Of a stretch of 18,994 bases of DNA, positions 1 to 7,521 are shown in pieces; the first letter of the stretch is position 1; each line of letters starts with the position of its first letter. Location: the NCBI GenBank assembly GCA_047616325.1, contig JBLHGN010000037.1:1-18994 (forward strand), read 5' to 3'. The position numbers and the translations under genes were made by a program. This DNA is from JBLHGN01 sp047616325 (GTDB taxonomy: Bacteria; Pseudomonadota; Gammaproteobacteria; Pseudomonadales; Cellvibrionaceae). The notes below the pieces were generated by a model that worked only from the letters and a program-made list of their open reading frames with translations, ran no database searches and was not told the origin of the DNA.

Positions 1-19
1 GTTAATTAAAGGTGTATAT

Positions 20-646
20 GTGGCTACTATATCTAAGCCTGATGTATTGGTGAACGATCAATCGTGCGCTCTACTCGGGGCGCCGCCGAATAAGGGCCTC
101 AGCGATACCGTGGGTTCTCGCTTGCAGATAATTCGCAAGCAGAGAGGGCTGTCACAAAGAGAGTTGGCGCGTCGTGCTGATGTGACGAATAGCACTTTAT
201 CAATGATAGAGCAGGGCAAGGTTAGCCCTTCCGTGGGCTCGCTAGAGAAAATACTGAGTGCCTTTCCAATGTCGCTGCAGGAGTTTTTTTCTGACGCTGT
301 CCGAGAATCGGCAACAGTTTGTGCGGCTAGCGATTTTATTCGAGTTGACGCGGGTGATGTGGTTTTTAGGGTTATGCCAATTACCAGCTCGCGTCGTCGC
401 GGCTTGTTTTTAGCGGAACAAACCTACGCTCCAGGAGCGGTTATTTCTTCCCAGTGGATGGCTAATGGTGATTTTGTTGGCGGGCTTGTCGTTAAAGGTA
501 AGGTCGAACTGCATCTAGACGGGGTGGTTCACGCCTTGGTTTCTGGGGATGGCTTTAATTTTTCTCTTCATCGCGACTATGTATTTAAAAATACAAGCGA
601 AATACATTGTACCTTGGTCTGTGTCTCCTTTAGCGAGAAGGTTTGA
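20..646 (+). CDS. XRE-family transcriptional regulator with C-terminal cupin domain
   Basis: A 208-residue predicted DNA-binding regulator. Residues about 32-88 form a Cro/C1-type helix-turn-helix with the pattern LSQRELARRADV...STLSMIEQGKVSPSVGSL, ending in a PMSLQEFF segment seen in PuuR-like proteins. Residues about 125-205 look like a small beta-rich cupin sensor domain (GGLVVKGKVELHLDG, then LVSGDGFNFSLHRDYVFKN). Family knowledge: such HTH-cupin proteins are usually local repressors that bind a small metabolite, often in polyamine or amino-acid metabolism; the ligand cannot be read here. The chosen start is GTG at 20, with AAAGG at 8-12 seven bases upstream. The frame stays open to the window edge, so a longer protein is not excluded. 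The overlapping ATG at 18 is out of frame. Its real partner genes probably lie to the left; the 650-bp gap to fadB makes an operon with fadBA unlikely. Confidence 0.85.
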   Translation: MATISKPDVLVNDQSCALLGAPPNKGLSDTVGSRLQIIRKQRGLSQRELARRADVTNSTLSMIEQGKVSPSVGSLEKILSAFPMSLQEFFSDAVRESATVCAASDFIRVDAGDVVFRVMPITSSRRRGLFLAEQTYAPGAVISSQWMANGDFVGGLVVKGKVELHLDGVVHALVSGDGFNFSLHRDYVFKNTSEIHCTLVCVSFSEKV

Positions 647-687
647 TAGGTAAATCTATTTGGCATAAAAAATGATACGACCATTTG

Positions 688-735
688 CTCGCGGTGCCTA
701 CCTATAATGCTCTCGCTGGGCCTACCTGAAATGCT
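688..735. repeat. Imperfect 24-bp tandem direct repeat
   Basis: Two abutting 24-base units (688-711 and 712-735) match at 20 of 24 positions; both begin CTCGC and share GCCTACCT and AATGCT. The first unit contains TATAAT at 703-708, which could be a -10 element, though no good -35 lies before it. The function is unknown. Confidence 0.6.
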
Positions 736-996
736 AGTGAGCCATCTCAGCATAAGTAGACAGTCGTTTGCTTTTCAGTTTCTCTGCGGCCACTGTATAA
801 ACTCTGAATTGTGGCCCATACTCCTTCAAGTGACAATTGTATACTTGGCGCTCGATACGTCCTTCGTGGCTGTGTGCGGTCTAGCCATAAAAGTGCATTT
901 TCGCGCAGAGCTACTAGCTTTTTAGTTCAATAGTGGCAAAAAGAAATGGAATATTTTGTAAATACCCAAAATTGGTGCAATCGGGGCCTGTAAACG

Positions 997-1024
997 TTGT
1001 GTAGATAAAAAAAGTGTGGATAAT
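997..1024 (+). promoter_or_regulatory. Candidate sigma-70 promoter for fadBA
   Basis: TTGTGT at 997-1002 and GATAAT at 1019-1024 are separated by 16 bases. The -10 matches five of six consensus positions; the -35 is weak. The predicted start near 1031 falls inside the PsrA-type dyad at 1029-1048, the usual layout for a repressed promoter. This would give fadB a leader of about 270 nt. Confidence 0.45.
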
Positions 1025-1028
1025 GCTG

Positions 1029-1048
1029 ATTCAAACGGGCGTTTGAAT
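1029..1048. promoter_or_regulatory. PsrA-type operator upstream of fadBA
   Basis: A perfect dyad with two 9-base arms, ATTCAAACG and CGTTTGAAT, and a GG centre. Its core CAAAC-N4-GTTTG (1032-1045) fits exactly the published pseudomonad PsrA site, (G/C)AAAC-N2-4-GTTTG(C/G). PsrA is a TetR-family repressor released by long-chain fatty acids and is known to control fadBA in Pseudomonas. Its placement over the predicted start of fadBA transcription supports a repressor site. The psrA gene itself is not in this window. Confidence 0.75.
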
Positions 1049-1210
1049 GCTGTCCCTCTTAATTTTCGCTATGTTTGTATGCAGTTGTATTTTAATTGCA
1101 CTCTTGAGCTTTTCGTTCACAGGGCACGCAGGAACAGCAACAATAATATATCTTAAATTATGAAAATATTGTCTCGACAGAGGGGTCCACTTTATACGGG
1201 TATAGATAGT

Positions 1211-1226
1211 TCATTCATTCATTCAT
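1211..1226. repeat. TCAT tetranucleotide repeat, four copies
   Basis: Four perfect TCAT units lie about 75 bases upstream of fadB, within its likely leader. The tract is short, and a phase-variation role is not supported beyond its position. Confidence 0.6.
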
Positions 1227-1300
1227 TTAAACTATTCTTGTTCGTTTGGGTTTTATAGTAGATAACGAAACACTATTCACATTGGAAGAAAGGGGTCAAC

Positions 1301-3466
1301 ATGCTATTTGAAGGTAAAGCGATTCAGCTAAAGTCACTTGAAAACGGGTTGGCTGAACTTCAGTTCGATTTGCAGGGTGAGTCGGTCAATAAGTTTAGTG
1401 AAATGGCATTACTCGAGTTGGGCGAAGCTCTGACTATTGTGGAGCAAAGCGCCAATATAAAAGGACTTATGCTTACCAGCGCTAAAAACGTATTTATTGT
1501 TGGTGCAGATGTTATAGAATTTGTGCCAATGTTTGAAAAGGGCCCTGAGGCTGTAGAAAAAGCCCTGTCGATTTCAAATGCCATTTTCAGTCGCTTGGAA
1601 GATCTTAACGTTCCAACCGTCGCAGTAATTAATGGCTATGCACTGGGTGGCGGACTCGAAGTCACCCTTGCATGTGATTTTCGGATTGCAAGCAGCGAAG
1701 CAAAAGTCGGTTTGCCTGAAATTAAGTTGGGAATCATTCCAGGTTGGGGTGGTACCGTACGCTTGTCACGGCTTGCCGGTCTTGACGTTGCAGTAGAGTG
1801 GATAGCCGGTGGTACAGAGAATACAGCGCAAGATGCCCTAAAAGCTGGTGTGGTAGATGGGGTGGTGGCGCCAGAAAATTTGCGTGATAGTGCCTTGACT
1901 GTATTAGCGAGAGCCGTTTCGGGAAAGCTCGATTACCGCGTACGTAAAGCGCAGAAAAAAGCGCCTCTACGACACAATGATATAGAGGCGCTATTGGCAT
2001 TCGAAAGTTCGAAGGCCTTTGTAAAGGCGAAAGCGGGACGCAACTACCCAGCGCCAGTATCTGCCATTAAGTCGATGCAAGAAGGCGCTAAGCTGGCAAG
2101 AGATGAAGCGATAAAAGTTGAAACAGGTATCTTTGTTGGGCTGGCGCAAACCTCTGTTGCCAGGTCGTTAATAGGCTTGTTCGTTAGCGATCAAATGCTC
2201 GCAAAAAAGGCGAAGACTTGGTCGAAAAAAGCAGACAAAAAAGTTGATCGGGCGGCAGTGTTGGGTGCTGGGATTATGGGAGGAGGTATAGCCTATCAGT
2301 CGGCCTGCCGCGGTACGCCGATCATCATGAAAGATATTGCTCAGGCGGGTATCGATCTTGGTTTGTCAGAAGCGGCAAAATTGCTGAGCAAGCGCGTTGA
2401 TCGCGGTAGAATGAGCGTGTCAAAAATGGCTGAAGTGCTCAATAAAATCGCCCCGACATTGAGTTATGAAGACTTTGGTGATATAGATATTGTCGTCGAG
2501 GCGGTAGTTGAAAATCCGAAGGTAAAACATGCCGTTTTAACTGAGGTGGAGAACAAAATAAACGTCGATACAGTACTTTGTTCCAATACCTCTACAATTT
2601 CAATTTCCTATCTGGCTTCGGCCTTGCAGCGACCAGAAAACTTTTGCGGCATGCACTTTTTTAATCCGGTCCACGCCATGCCTCTAGTGGAAGTTATTCG
2701 AGGTGAAAAGACTTCAGATACTGCCATAGCGAGAACGGTTGCGTATGCAAGCGCCTTGGGTAAAAAGCCGATAGTGGTCAATGATTGCCCTGGGTTTTTG
2801 GTTAATCGCGTCCTGTTCCCGTATTTTGCCGGGTTTGCCATGCTGTTGAGAGACGGTGCCGATTTTCAGAAAGTTGATTCTGTCATGGAGCGTTGGGGTT
2901 GGCCTATGGGTCCTGCATATTTAATGGATGTGGTGGGGATTGACACTGGCGTGCACGCTGAGAAAGTAATGGCCGACGGATTTCCTGATCGCATGGGGAA
3001 AACGTTTAAAGCCGCTTCGGATGTGTTCTACGATGCCGGGCGCTACGGGCAAAAAAACAAGCAAGGTTTCTATAATTATGCCAACGACAAAAAAGGCAAG
3101 TTGCAGAAAGTGATAACCCAAGAGAGCTACGAGCTTTTGGCCCCTCATGTTGCCGGCTCAAAAGAATTTAGCGATGAAGTAATAGTCGCTAGAATGATGG
3201 TGCCGATGGCCACCGAGCTGGCTCGTTGTCTTGAGGAGGAGATCGTTTCTAGCGCGTCAGAAGCCGATATGGCACTTATTTATGGTCTGGGCTTTCCTCC
3301 ATTTAGGGGGGGTGTGTTTCGATGGATTGACGACATAGGTATTAAAGCCTTTGCTGAAATGGCGGCACCACTTGAAACACTGGGGCAGCTTTATAGTTTA
3401 ACCGATGGTATGCGGACGAAGCTCACCAAAAACAATGCCTACTACACTGCAGACAAAGGAGAATAG
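1301..3466 (+). CDS. fadB: Fatty acid oxidation complex subunit alpha (enoyl-CoA hydratase / 3-hydroxyacyl-CoA dehydrogenase)
   Basis: Cytoplasmic alpha subunit of the beta-oxidation complex. It hydrates trans-2-enoyl-CoA and oxidises L-3-hydroxyacyl-CoA with NAD+. The 721 residues match the family length (about 715-730). The hydratase/isomerase domain (about 1-190) carries the two catalytic glutamates at E120 (ALGGGLE) and E140 (VGLPE). The dehydrogenase domain starts near 315 with the NAD-binding GAGIMGGG (322-329). Its catalytic histidine is H452 in MHFFNPVHAMPLVE, followed by the VNDCPGFLVNR signature at about 493-503. The C-terminal helical domain follows to the end. AAAGGGG at 1289-1295 is the ribosome binding site for the ATG. 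fadA begins two bases after the stop, so the two are cotranscribed. Regulation by a fatty-acid-responsive repressor is inferred from the dyad at 1029-1048. Confidence 0.97.
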   Translation: MLFEGKAIQLKSLENGLAELQFDLQGESVNKFSEMALLELGEALTIVEQSANIKGLMLTSAKNVFIVGADVIEFVPMFEKGPEAVEKALSISNAIFSRLEDLNVPTVAVINGYALGGGLEVTLACDFRIASSEAKVGLPEIKLGIIPGWGGTVRLSRLAGLDVAVEWIAGGTENTAQDALKAGVVDGVVAPENLRDSALTVLARAVSGKLDYRVRKAQKKAPLRHNDIEALLAFESSKAFVKAKAGRNYPAPVSAIKSMQEGAKLARDEAIKVETGIFVGLAQTSVARSLIGLFVSDQMLAKKAKTWSKKADKKVDRAAVLGAGIMGGGIAYQSACRGTPIIMKDIAQAGIDLGLSEAAKLLSKRVDRGRMSVSKMAEVLNKIAPTLSYEDFGDIDIVVEAVVENPKVKHAVLTEVENKINVDTVLCSNTSTISISYLASALQRPENFCGMHFFNPVHAMPLVEVIRGEKTSDTAIARTVAYASALGKKPIVVNDCPGFLVNRVLFPYFAGFAMLLRDGADFQKVDSVMERWGWPMGPAYLMDVVGIDTGVHAEKVMADGFPDRMGKTFKAASDVFYDAGRYGQKNKQGFYNYANDKKGKLQKVITQESYELLAPHVAGSKEFSDEVIVARMMVPMATELARCLEEEIVSSASEADMALIYGLGFPPFRGGVFRWIDDIGIKAFAEMAAPLETLGQLYSLTDGMRTKLTKNNAYYTADKGE

Positions 3467-3468
3467 TT

Positions 3469-4647
3469 GTGAGTTTGAATCCAAGAGATGTTGTAATTGT
3501 CGATTTTGCTCGTAGCCCCATGGGTCGTTCAAAAAATGGGTGCTTTCGCCATGTGCGTGCGGATGATTTAAGTGTCAACGTAATTAATGGATTGCTGGCA
3601 AGAAATTCCGCTATAGCCGCAGAAGAAATTGACGATCTAATTTGGGGGTGTGTTATGCAGCGCGGAGAGCAGGGGTTTAACCTCGCTCGCAATGTGATCT
3701 TGCGCGCTGGCTTGCCGCATTCGGTTCCAGGGCAAACAGTTAATCGTCTGTGCGGTTCTTCTATGTCGGCTTTGCATACCGCCGCAGTTAATATTATGGC
3801 GGGACAGGGCGATATTTACCTCGTGGGCGGTGTCGAGCACATGGGGCATATAGAGATGATGGAGGGCGTTGATCCCAATCCAGCTTTAGGGCTGTCTATA
3901 GCGAAGGCTGCAGGGTCTATGGGGTTAACCGCCGAATATTTATCGTTGTTACATGGTATTACGCGTGAGCAAATGGATGCTTTCGGTGCTAGATCCCATC
4001 GTTTGGCGGCTGCCGCCAGAGAAAAGGGTGAATTTGCTCGTGAAATCATTCCCATGATTGGGCACGACGAGCTCGGCGCTCCGTTTTTGGTGGAACACGA
4101 TGAGACTATTCGTCCCGAAACTACGGCAGAGGTATTGGCAACGCTTCGCCCGGCCTTTAATCCCAAGGGAGGTACTGTAACGGCTGGAACTTCCTCTCAG
4201 ATCACCGATGGCGCCTCTGCCATGCTGGTTTTATCCTCAGAACGCGCACAGGCGCTTGGTTTAACGCCGATGGCGCGTATTAACTCTATGGCTTTGGCTG
4301 GCGTGGATCCTTCAATTATGGGATATGGGCCTGTGCCATCCACGCAAAAAGCGCTCGCAAAAGCTGGTCTAACTATCGAGGATATCGACAGGGTTGAGTT
4401 AAACGAGGCTTTCGCCGCGCAGGCTTTGCCGGTGTTAAAGGACTTGAAGTTGCTAAGTGCGATGGAGGAAAAAGTTAATCTGCGCGGTGGTGCCATCGCT
4501 TTAGGCCATCCATTTGGCTGTTCGGGTACACGAATTACAGGAGCCTTGCTCAACATAATGAAGGATCACGACGCGACCTTGGGTGTGTCGACCATGTGCA
4601 TAGGCTTAGGGCAGGGGATAACCACTATAGTCGAACGCGTTAACTAA
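3469..4647 (+). CDS. fadA: 3-ketoacyl-CoA thiolase, fatty acid oxidation complex subunit beta
   Basis: Performs the last step of beta-oxidation: thiolytic cleavage of 3-ketoacyl-CoA to acetyl-CoA and an acyl-CoA shortened by two carbons. It works as the beta subunit bound to FadB. The 392 residues agree with the usual length near 390. The acyl-accepting cysteine is C95 in NRLCGSS. The C-terminal pair is H347 in ALGHPFGCSG and C377 in STMCIGLGQG, and NEAFAAQ lies at 312-318. The start is GTG at 3469: AGGAG at 3457-3461, inside the last codons of fadB, sits seven bases before it, and the product then begins MSLNPRDVVIVD as FadA proteins do. The two-base gap to fadB implies translational coupling. 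A strong terminator follows seven bases after the stop. Confidence 0.97.
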   Translation: MSLNPRDVVIVDFARSPMGRSKNGCFRHVRADDLSVNVINGLLARNSAIAAEEIDDLIWGCVMQRGEQGFNLARNVILRAGLPHSVPGQTVNRLCGSSMSALHTAAVNIMAGQGDIYLVGGVEHMGHIEMMEGVDPNPALGLSIAKAAGSMGLTAEYLSLLHGITREQMDAFGARSHRLAAAAREKGEFAREIIPMIGHDELGAPFLVEHDETIRPETTAEVLATLRPAFNPKGGTVTAGTSSQITDGASAMLVLSSERAQALGLTPMARINSMALAGVDPSIMGYGPVPSTQKALAKAGLTIEDIDRVELNEAFAAQALPVLKDLKLLSAMEEKVNLRGGAIALGHPFGCSGTRITGALLNIMKDHDATLGVSTMCIGLGQGITTIVERVN

Positions 4648-4653
4648 TGATTA

Positions 4654-4686
4654 GCCTGCGGGGGGAAGCCGCAGGCGCATTTTTTT
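4654..4686 (+). terminator. Rho-independent terminator of fadBA
   Basis: Stem GCCTGCGG (4654-4661) pairs with CCGCAGGC (4669-4676) around a 7-base loop; a run of seven T follows at 4680-4686, after GCA. It closes the fadBA operon. Confidence 0.9.
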
Positions 4687-4940
4687 GGCAGTATAGAATT
4701 ATTTCGCTACTAGAAAAGGGTTGTTTGGTAGAGCGTTTGCCCGCCATTGGAAATGGGCGAATGTCAGAGATAAAAACATAAATATTTTAAATTCAGCGCT
4801 TTCCTTATTGAACAGGGTGTTCGACTGTGGCACAATTGCCAGCCTTCGCGAAGCAAGGTCCGTATATTTATCGATTTTTTCATAAAAATCAATAGCTTGC
4901 GGAGTTAAGTTAAAGTGTATGCTCAAGAAGACGTTAGTGC
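4687..4940. other. Spacer between fadA and tRNA-Leu
   Basis: No confident gene. An unbroken minus-strand frame of 75 codons could run from TTG at 4926 to the stop at 4699. It lacks a ribosome binding site and I do not recognise the product. An AT-rich hairpin, GATTTTT (4873-4879) with AAAAATC (4884-4890), lies before the tRNA promoter candidate. Confidence 0.5.
4897..4923 (+). promoter_or_regulatory. Candidate promoter of tRNA-Leu
   Basis: TTGCGG at 4897-4902 and TATGCT at 4918-4923 are separated by 15 bases, slightly short. A start near 4930 would give the few-base leader normal for a tRNA precursor. AT-rich DNA directly upstream could act as an UP element. Confidence 0.4.
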
Positions 4941-5025
<85 letters not shown>

Positions 5026-5077
5026 TCTCTTAGAGTTATATGCAGAGCTACATGCACTGCTACGCATTGTTTAATTG

Positions 5078-5092
5078 CCCCCCCCAAAAAAA
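5078..5092 (+). repeat. C8-A7 homopolymer junction in the tig leader
   Basis: Eight C (5078-5085) are directly followed by seven A (5086-5092), ending 18 bases before the tig start codon. Such runs are prone to slippage and also to sequencing error. They lie outside the coding sequence. Confidence 0.7.
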
Positions 5093-5110
5093 GATTTCAC
5101 GAGGAACACC

Positions 5111-6421
5111 ATGCAAGTTTCTGTCGAAACGACTTCAGGTTTAGAGCGCAGGCTCACCGTTGGCATACCCGCCGAGGTGGTAGATAAAGAAGTTAATAAA
5201 CGATTGAATGAGGCAACTAAAACCGTTCGAATAAACGGTTTTAGGAAAGGAAAAGTGCCCTTGAAGGTTGTTAAGCAGCGTTTTGGTGAAGGTGTTCGCC
5301 AAGAAGTTTTGGGTGATGCCATAAACCGCTCGTTCTACGAGGCGCTACAAAAAGAATCGCTAAAGCCCGTCGGCGCGCCTTCTATTGAGCCAAAGCAGTT
5401 AGGCGAGGGAAAAGATATTGAGTTTGTGGCGACGTTTGAGGTGTATCCTGAGGTTGAATTGTCAGACTTAAGTGCCTTGGAGGTTACCCTCTACGATGCA
5501 GATATCACCGAGGCAGATATCGATAAGATGATAGAAAGCCTGCAAAAAAGCCAAGCTGAGTGGGTTGATACCAAAGAGACTGTGAAAGACGGCTTCCAGG
5601 TGGACATAGACTTTGAAGGTTTGAAAGGCGGCGAAGCTTTTGAGGGTGGTAGTGCTCAAGCCCAAAAGTTGGTAATTGGTTCTAAATCTATGATTCCCGG
5701 TTTTGAAGATGGCATTCTCGATATGAAAACCGGCGAGTCCAAGTCTTTAGAGTTAACTTTCCCCGAGGGTTATAAAGACGAGTCTCTGCAAGGTGCTTCA
5801 GTAGTATTTAATGTCACCCTCAATGGTGTGCAAAAGCAAAAACTGCCCAAGCTCGATGAGGTCTTTTTTGAAAAATTTGGCGTAGTTGGTGGGGACGAGG
5901 TTAAGTTTCGTGTAGATGTAAAACAAAACATGGAGCGCGAGAAGAAAAAAGCCATACGCAATAAAGTAAAAGCGCAAGTAATGGATGCCCTGGTAGAAAA
6001 TAACGCGATTGACGTGCCTGCGGCCCTAGTAAAAATAGAAATAGATGCGCTCAGAGAGCAAATGGTTCAGCAGTACGGTGGCGCAGCGGAAGGCTTAGAT
6101 CTCAAATCCTTGCTACCTGACGATATGTTTAAAGCGCGGGCCGAGCGCCGCACGAAATTAGGCTTACTTGTTTCTGAATTGGTTGAGAAGGAAAAAATCA
6201 AGGCAGACAAAGATGTAGTTAAGTCGCTAATCGAAGAGGCTGCATCTACATATGAAGACCCGCAAGAGGTCATTAATCATTACTATTCTGATGAAAAGTT
6301 GTTGAGTCGCGTCGAAGCTGCAGCACTTGAAGAGCAGGTTGTCGATTTCGTGCTCGAAAAGGCAAAAGTCATCGAAGTAAAAGAATCTTATGACGAGGTG
6401 TTAAAAACGGCTAATCAGTAG
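5111..6421 (+). CDS. tig: Trigger factor, ribosome-associated chaperone and peptidyl-prolyl isomerase
   Basis: Binds the ribosome near the exit tunnel and folds nascent cytosolic chains. With the ATG at 5111 the protein has 436 residues, close to the 432 of E. coli. The N-terminal ribosome-binding domain (about 1-110) has the signature GFRKGKVP at 43-50. The FKBP-like isomerase domain spans about 150-245, starting near VKDGFQVDIDFEGLKGGEAF. The C-terminal helical arm domain runs to the end (NHYYSDEKLLSRVEAAALEEQVVDFVLEKAKV). The 5111 start is chosen because GAGGA at 5101-5105 is five bases before it and the product begins MQVSVETTSGLERRL like other trigger factors. An upstream in-frame start at 5075 would add an untypical basic tail and has no ribosome binding site. 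The gene may be read partly from the tRNA-Leu promoter. Confidence 0.97.
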   Translation: MQVSVETTSGLERRLTVGIPAEVVDKEVNKRLNEATKTVRINGFRKGKVPLKVVKQRFGEGVRQEVLGDAINRSFYEALQKESLKPVGAPSIEPKQLGEGKDIEFVATFEVYPEVELSDLSALEVTLYDADITEADIDKMIESLQKSQAEWVDTKETVKDGFQVDIDFEGLKGGEAFEGGSAQAQKLVIGSKSMIPGFEDGILDMKTGESKSLELTFPEGYKDESLQGASVVFNVTLNGVQKQKLPKLDEVFFEKFGVVGGDEVKFRVDVKQNMEREKKKAIRNKVKAQVMDALVENNAIDVPAALVKIEIDALREQMVQQYGGAAEGLDLKSLLPDDMFKARAERRTKLGLLVSELVEKEKIKADKDVVKSLIEEAASTYEDPQEVINHYYSDEKLLSRVEAAALEEQVVDFVLEKAKVIEVKESYDEVLKTANQ

Positions 6422-6440
6422 CAAGTCGTTTAACGCAATT

Positions 6441-6469
6441 AAAGCCGGCCAAAGATGCCGGCTTTTTTT
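6441..6469 (+). terminator. Rho-independent terminator of tig
   Basis: AAAGCCGGC (6441-6449) pairs perfectly with GCCGGCTTT (6457-6465) around a 7-base loop; the T run extends to 6469. It separates tig from the clpP transcription unit. Confidence 0.92.
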
Positions 6470-6616
6470 ATCTCGATTTTGTGGAAAATATATACATAGG
6501 TTCCGATTTAGGTATATCTCGTTGAATTTAAAAGCAATTTTAAGAATTTGCTGTTAATATTGCTGTGGTCTAGAGCTTGCGGGTAGAAGAGTTTTTTTAG
6601 ATGCCAACTAGTTTAA

Positions 6617-6644
6617 CTTGATTTAAATAAATTCAACCCAACCT
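6617..6644 (+). promoter_or_regulatory. Weak sigma-32-like promoter candidate for clpP
   Basis: CTTGATT at 6617-6623 and CCCAACCT at 6637-6644 are 13 bases apart. The elements only partly resemble the heat-shock consensus CTTGAAA and CCCCATNT. The same CCCAACCT occurs in the lon candidate at 9065-9072. The match is suggestive only. Confidence 0.3.
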
Positions 6645-6664
6645 GTTATCTTGGGCTAATCTGA

Positions 6665-6704
6665 TAGTAGAGATTGTCTATCAATACTAGCGATTGTCTA
6701 TCAA
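6665..6704. repeat. 20-bp tandem repeat directly upstream of clpP
   Basis: Two abutting 20-base units (6665-6684 and 6685-6704) differ at two positions and share GATTGTCTATCAA. TGATAG at 6662-6667 also forms an inverted pair with CTATCA at 6678-6683. A 20-bp period is about two helical turns, so proteins bound to each copy would sit on the same DNA face. The repeat ends 18 bases before the clpP start. Confidence 0.8.
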
Positions 6705-6722
6705 ACCGATTTGAGGAAACCT

Positions 6723-7367
6723 ATGTCCATCATTGATATAAATGGCCAGAGCTCATTGAACATTACAGATGCTTTGGTGCCTATAGTAGTTGAGCAGACA
6801 GCGAGAGGGGAGCGAAGCTACGATATATATTCTCGACTGCTGAAAGAGCGCGTGATTTTTCTTGTTGGCCAGGTTGAAGACCATATGGCGAATTTGGTTG
6901 TCGCCCAAATGTTATTTCTTGAAGCAGATAACCCCGATAAAGATATCCACCTTTATGTTAATTCGCCCGGTGGATCTGTAACGGCGGGTTTGTCGATCTA
7001 CGATACCATGCAGTTTATCAAGCCCGACGTAAGTACCATGTGTATCGGACAAGCTTGTAGTATGGGTGCGTTTTTGTTGGCGGCAGGGGCAAAAGACAAG
7101 CGCTTTTGTCTGCCCAATTCGCGCGTCATGATTCACCAGCCTTCTGGCGGTGCTCAGGGGCAGGCTTCAGATATCCATATTCACGCTCAAGAAATATTGA
7201 AAATTCGGCAGCGTTTGAATGAAATAATGGCGTTTCATACCGGTCAGACGGTTGACAAAATTGCTTTGGATACCGAAAGAGATAATTTTATGGGGGCAGA
7301 GGACTCGAAAAGCTATGGCTTGGTGGATAGCGTACTGACAAGCAGAGAGTCGGGCTCACTTAAGTAA
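6723..7367 (+). CDS. clpP: ATP-dependent Clp protease proteolytic subunit
   Basis: Serine protease that forms the two-ring 14-subunit chamber fed by ClpX (next gene) or ClpA. The product has 214 residues. The catalytic triad is S113 (QACSMGAF), H138 (RVMIHQPSGG) and D187 (TERDNFM), in the standard order. The oxyanion/substrate strand NSPGGSVTAG lies at 80-89. The ATG at 6723 is preferred because GAGGA at 6713-6717 lies five bases before it. A TTG at 6711 is in frame, but it would place the start inside that binding site. Residues before VPIVVEQTARGERSYDIYSRL are probably the self-cleaved propeptide, as known for the family. clpX follows after a 230-base spacer that carries its own promoter candidate. 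Confidence 0.97.
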   Translation: MSIIDINGQSSLNITDALVPIVVEQTARGERSYDIYSRLLKERVIFLVGQVEDHMANLVVAQMLFLEADNPDKDIHLYVNSPGGSVTAGLSIYDTMQFIKPDVSTMCIGQACSMGAFLLAAGAKDKRFCLPNSRVMIHQPSGGAQGQASDIHIHAQEILKIRQRLNEIMAFHTGQTVDKIALDTERDNFMGAEDSKSYGLVDSVLTSRESGSLK

Positions 7368-7521
7368 ATTCTTTTCATATAGGTTAAGTGCCTGTATGGA
7401 AAAATGGGTGTTTGTTGATAAGCTCGTGTAAGTAAAGCGTTTGTGGGGTTTTAAAATGCTGTCGATACCTTTACTGTACGAGTCTTGAGCAATAAATTTG
7501 TAAAATGAGGCGTTTTTGACG

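Larger units (their letters stand above)
647..1300. other. Long intergenic region before fadB
   Basis: This is 654 bases without a convincing gene. A 72-codon open frame at 707-925 has no clear ribosome binding site and no recognisable motif, so I do not call it. The left part holds an imperfect 24-bp tandem repeat (688-735). The middle holds a promoter-like pair and a PsrA-type dyad (997-1048). The right part holds four TCAT units (1211-1226) and the fadB ribosome binding site. A second, weaker promoter candidate is TTGTCT at 1169-1174 with TATACG at 1193-1198. No terminator for the upstream regulator gene is evident. Confidence 0.6.
6470..6722. other. clpP upstream regulatory spacer
   Basis: About 250 AT-rich non-coding bases between the tig terminator and clpP. 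It contains a weak heat-shock-like element (6617-6644), a 20-bp tandem repeat (6665-6704) and the clpP ribosome binding site GAGGA (6713-6717). No clear sigma-70 promoter was found. Confidence 0.55.

Noticed and set aside
694..703. Shared 10-mer GTGCCTACCT at 694-703 and 11848-11857, both near TATAAT
   Set aside because: One exact 10-mer shared in 19 kb without a further conserved context is not enough; it may be coincidence.
707..925. 72-codon plus-strand open frame in the gap before fadB
   Set aside because: No ribosome binding site, no recognisable motif, starts inside the tandem repeat, and the opposite strand is equally open for 57 codons; most likely chance.
5075..5110. Longer trigger factor start
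   Set aside because: The added residues come from the C8-A7 run and lack a ribosome binding site; the ATG at 5111 has GAGGA at proper spacing and the family N-terminus.
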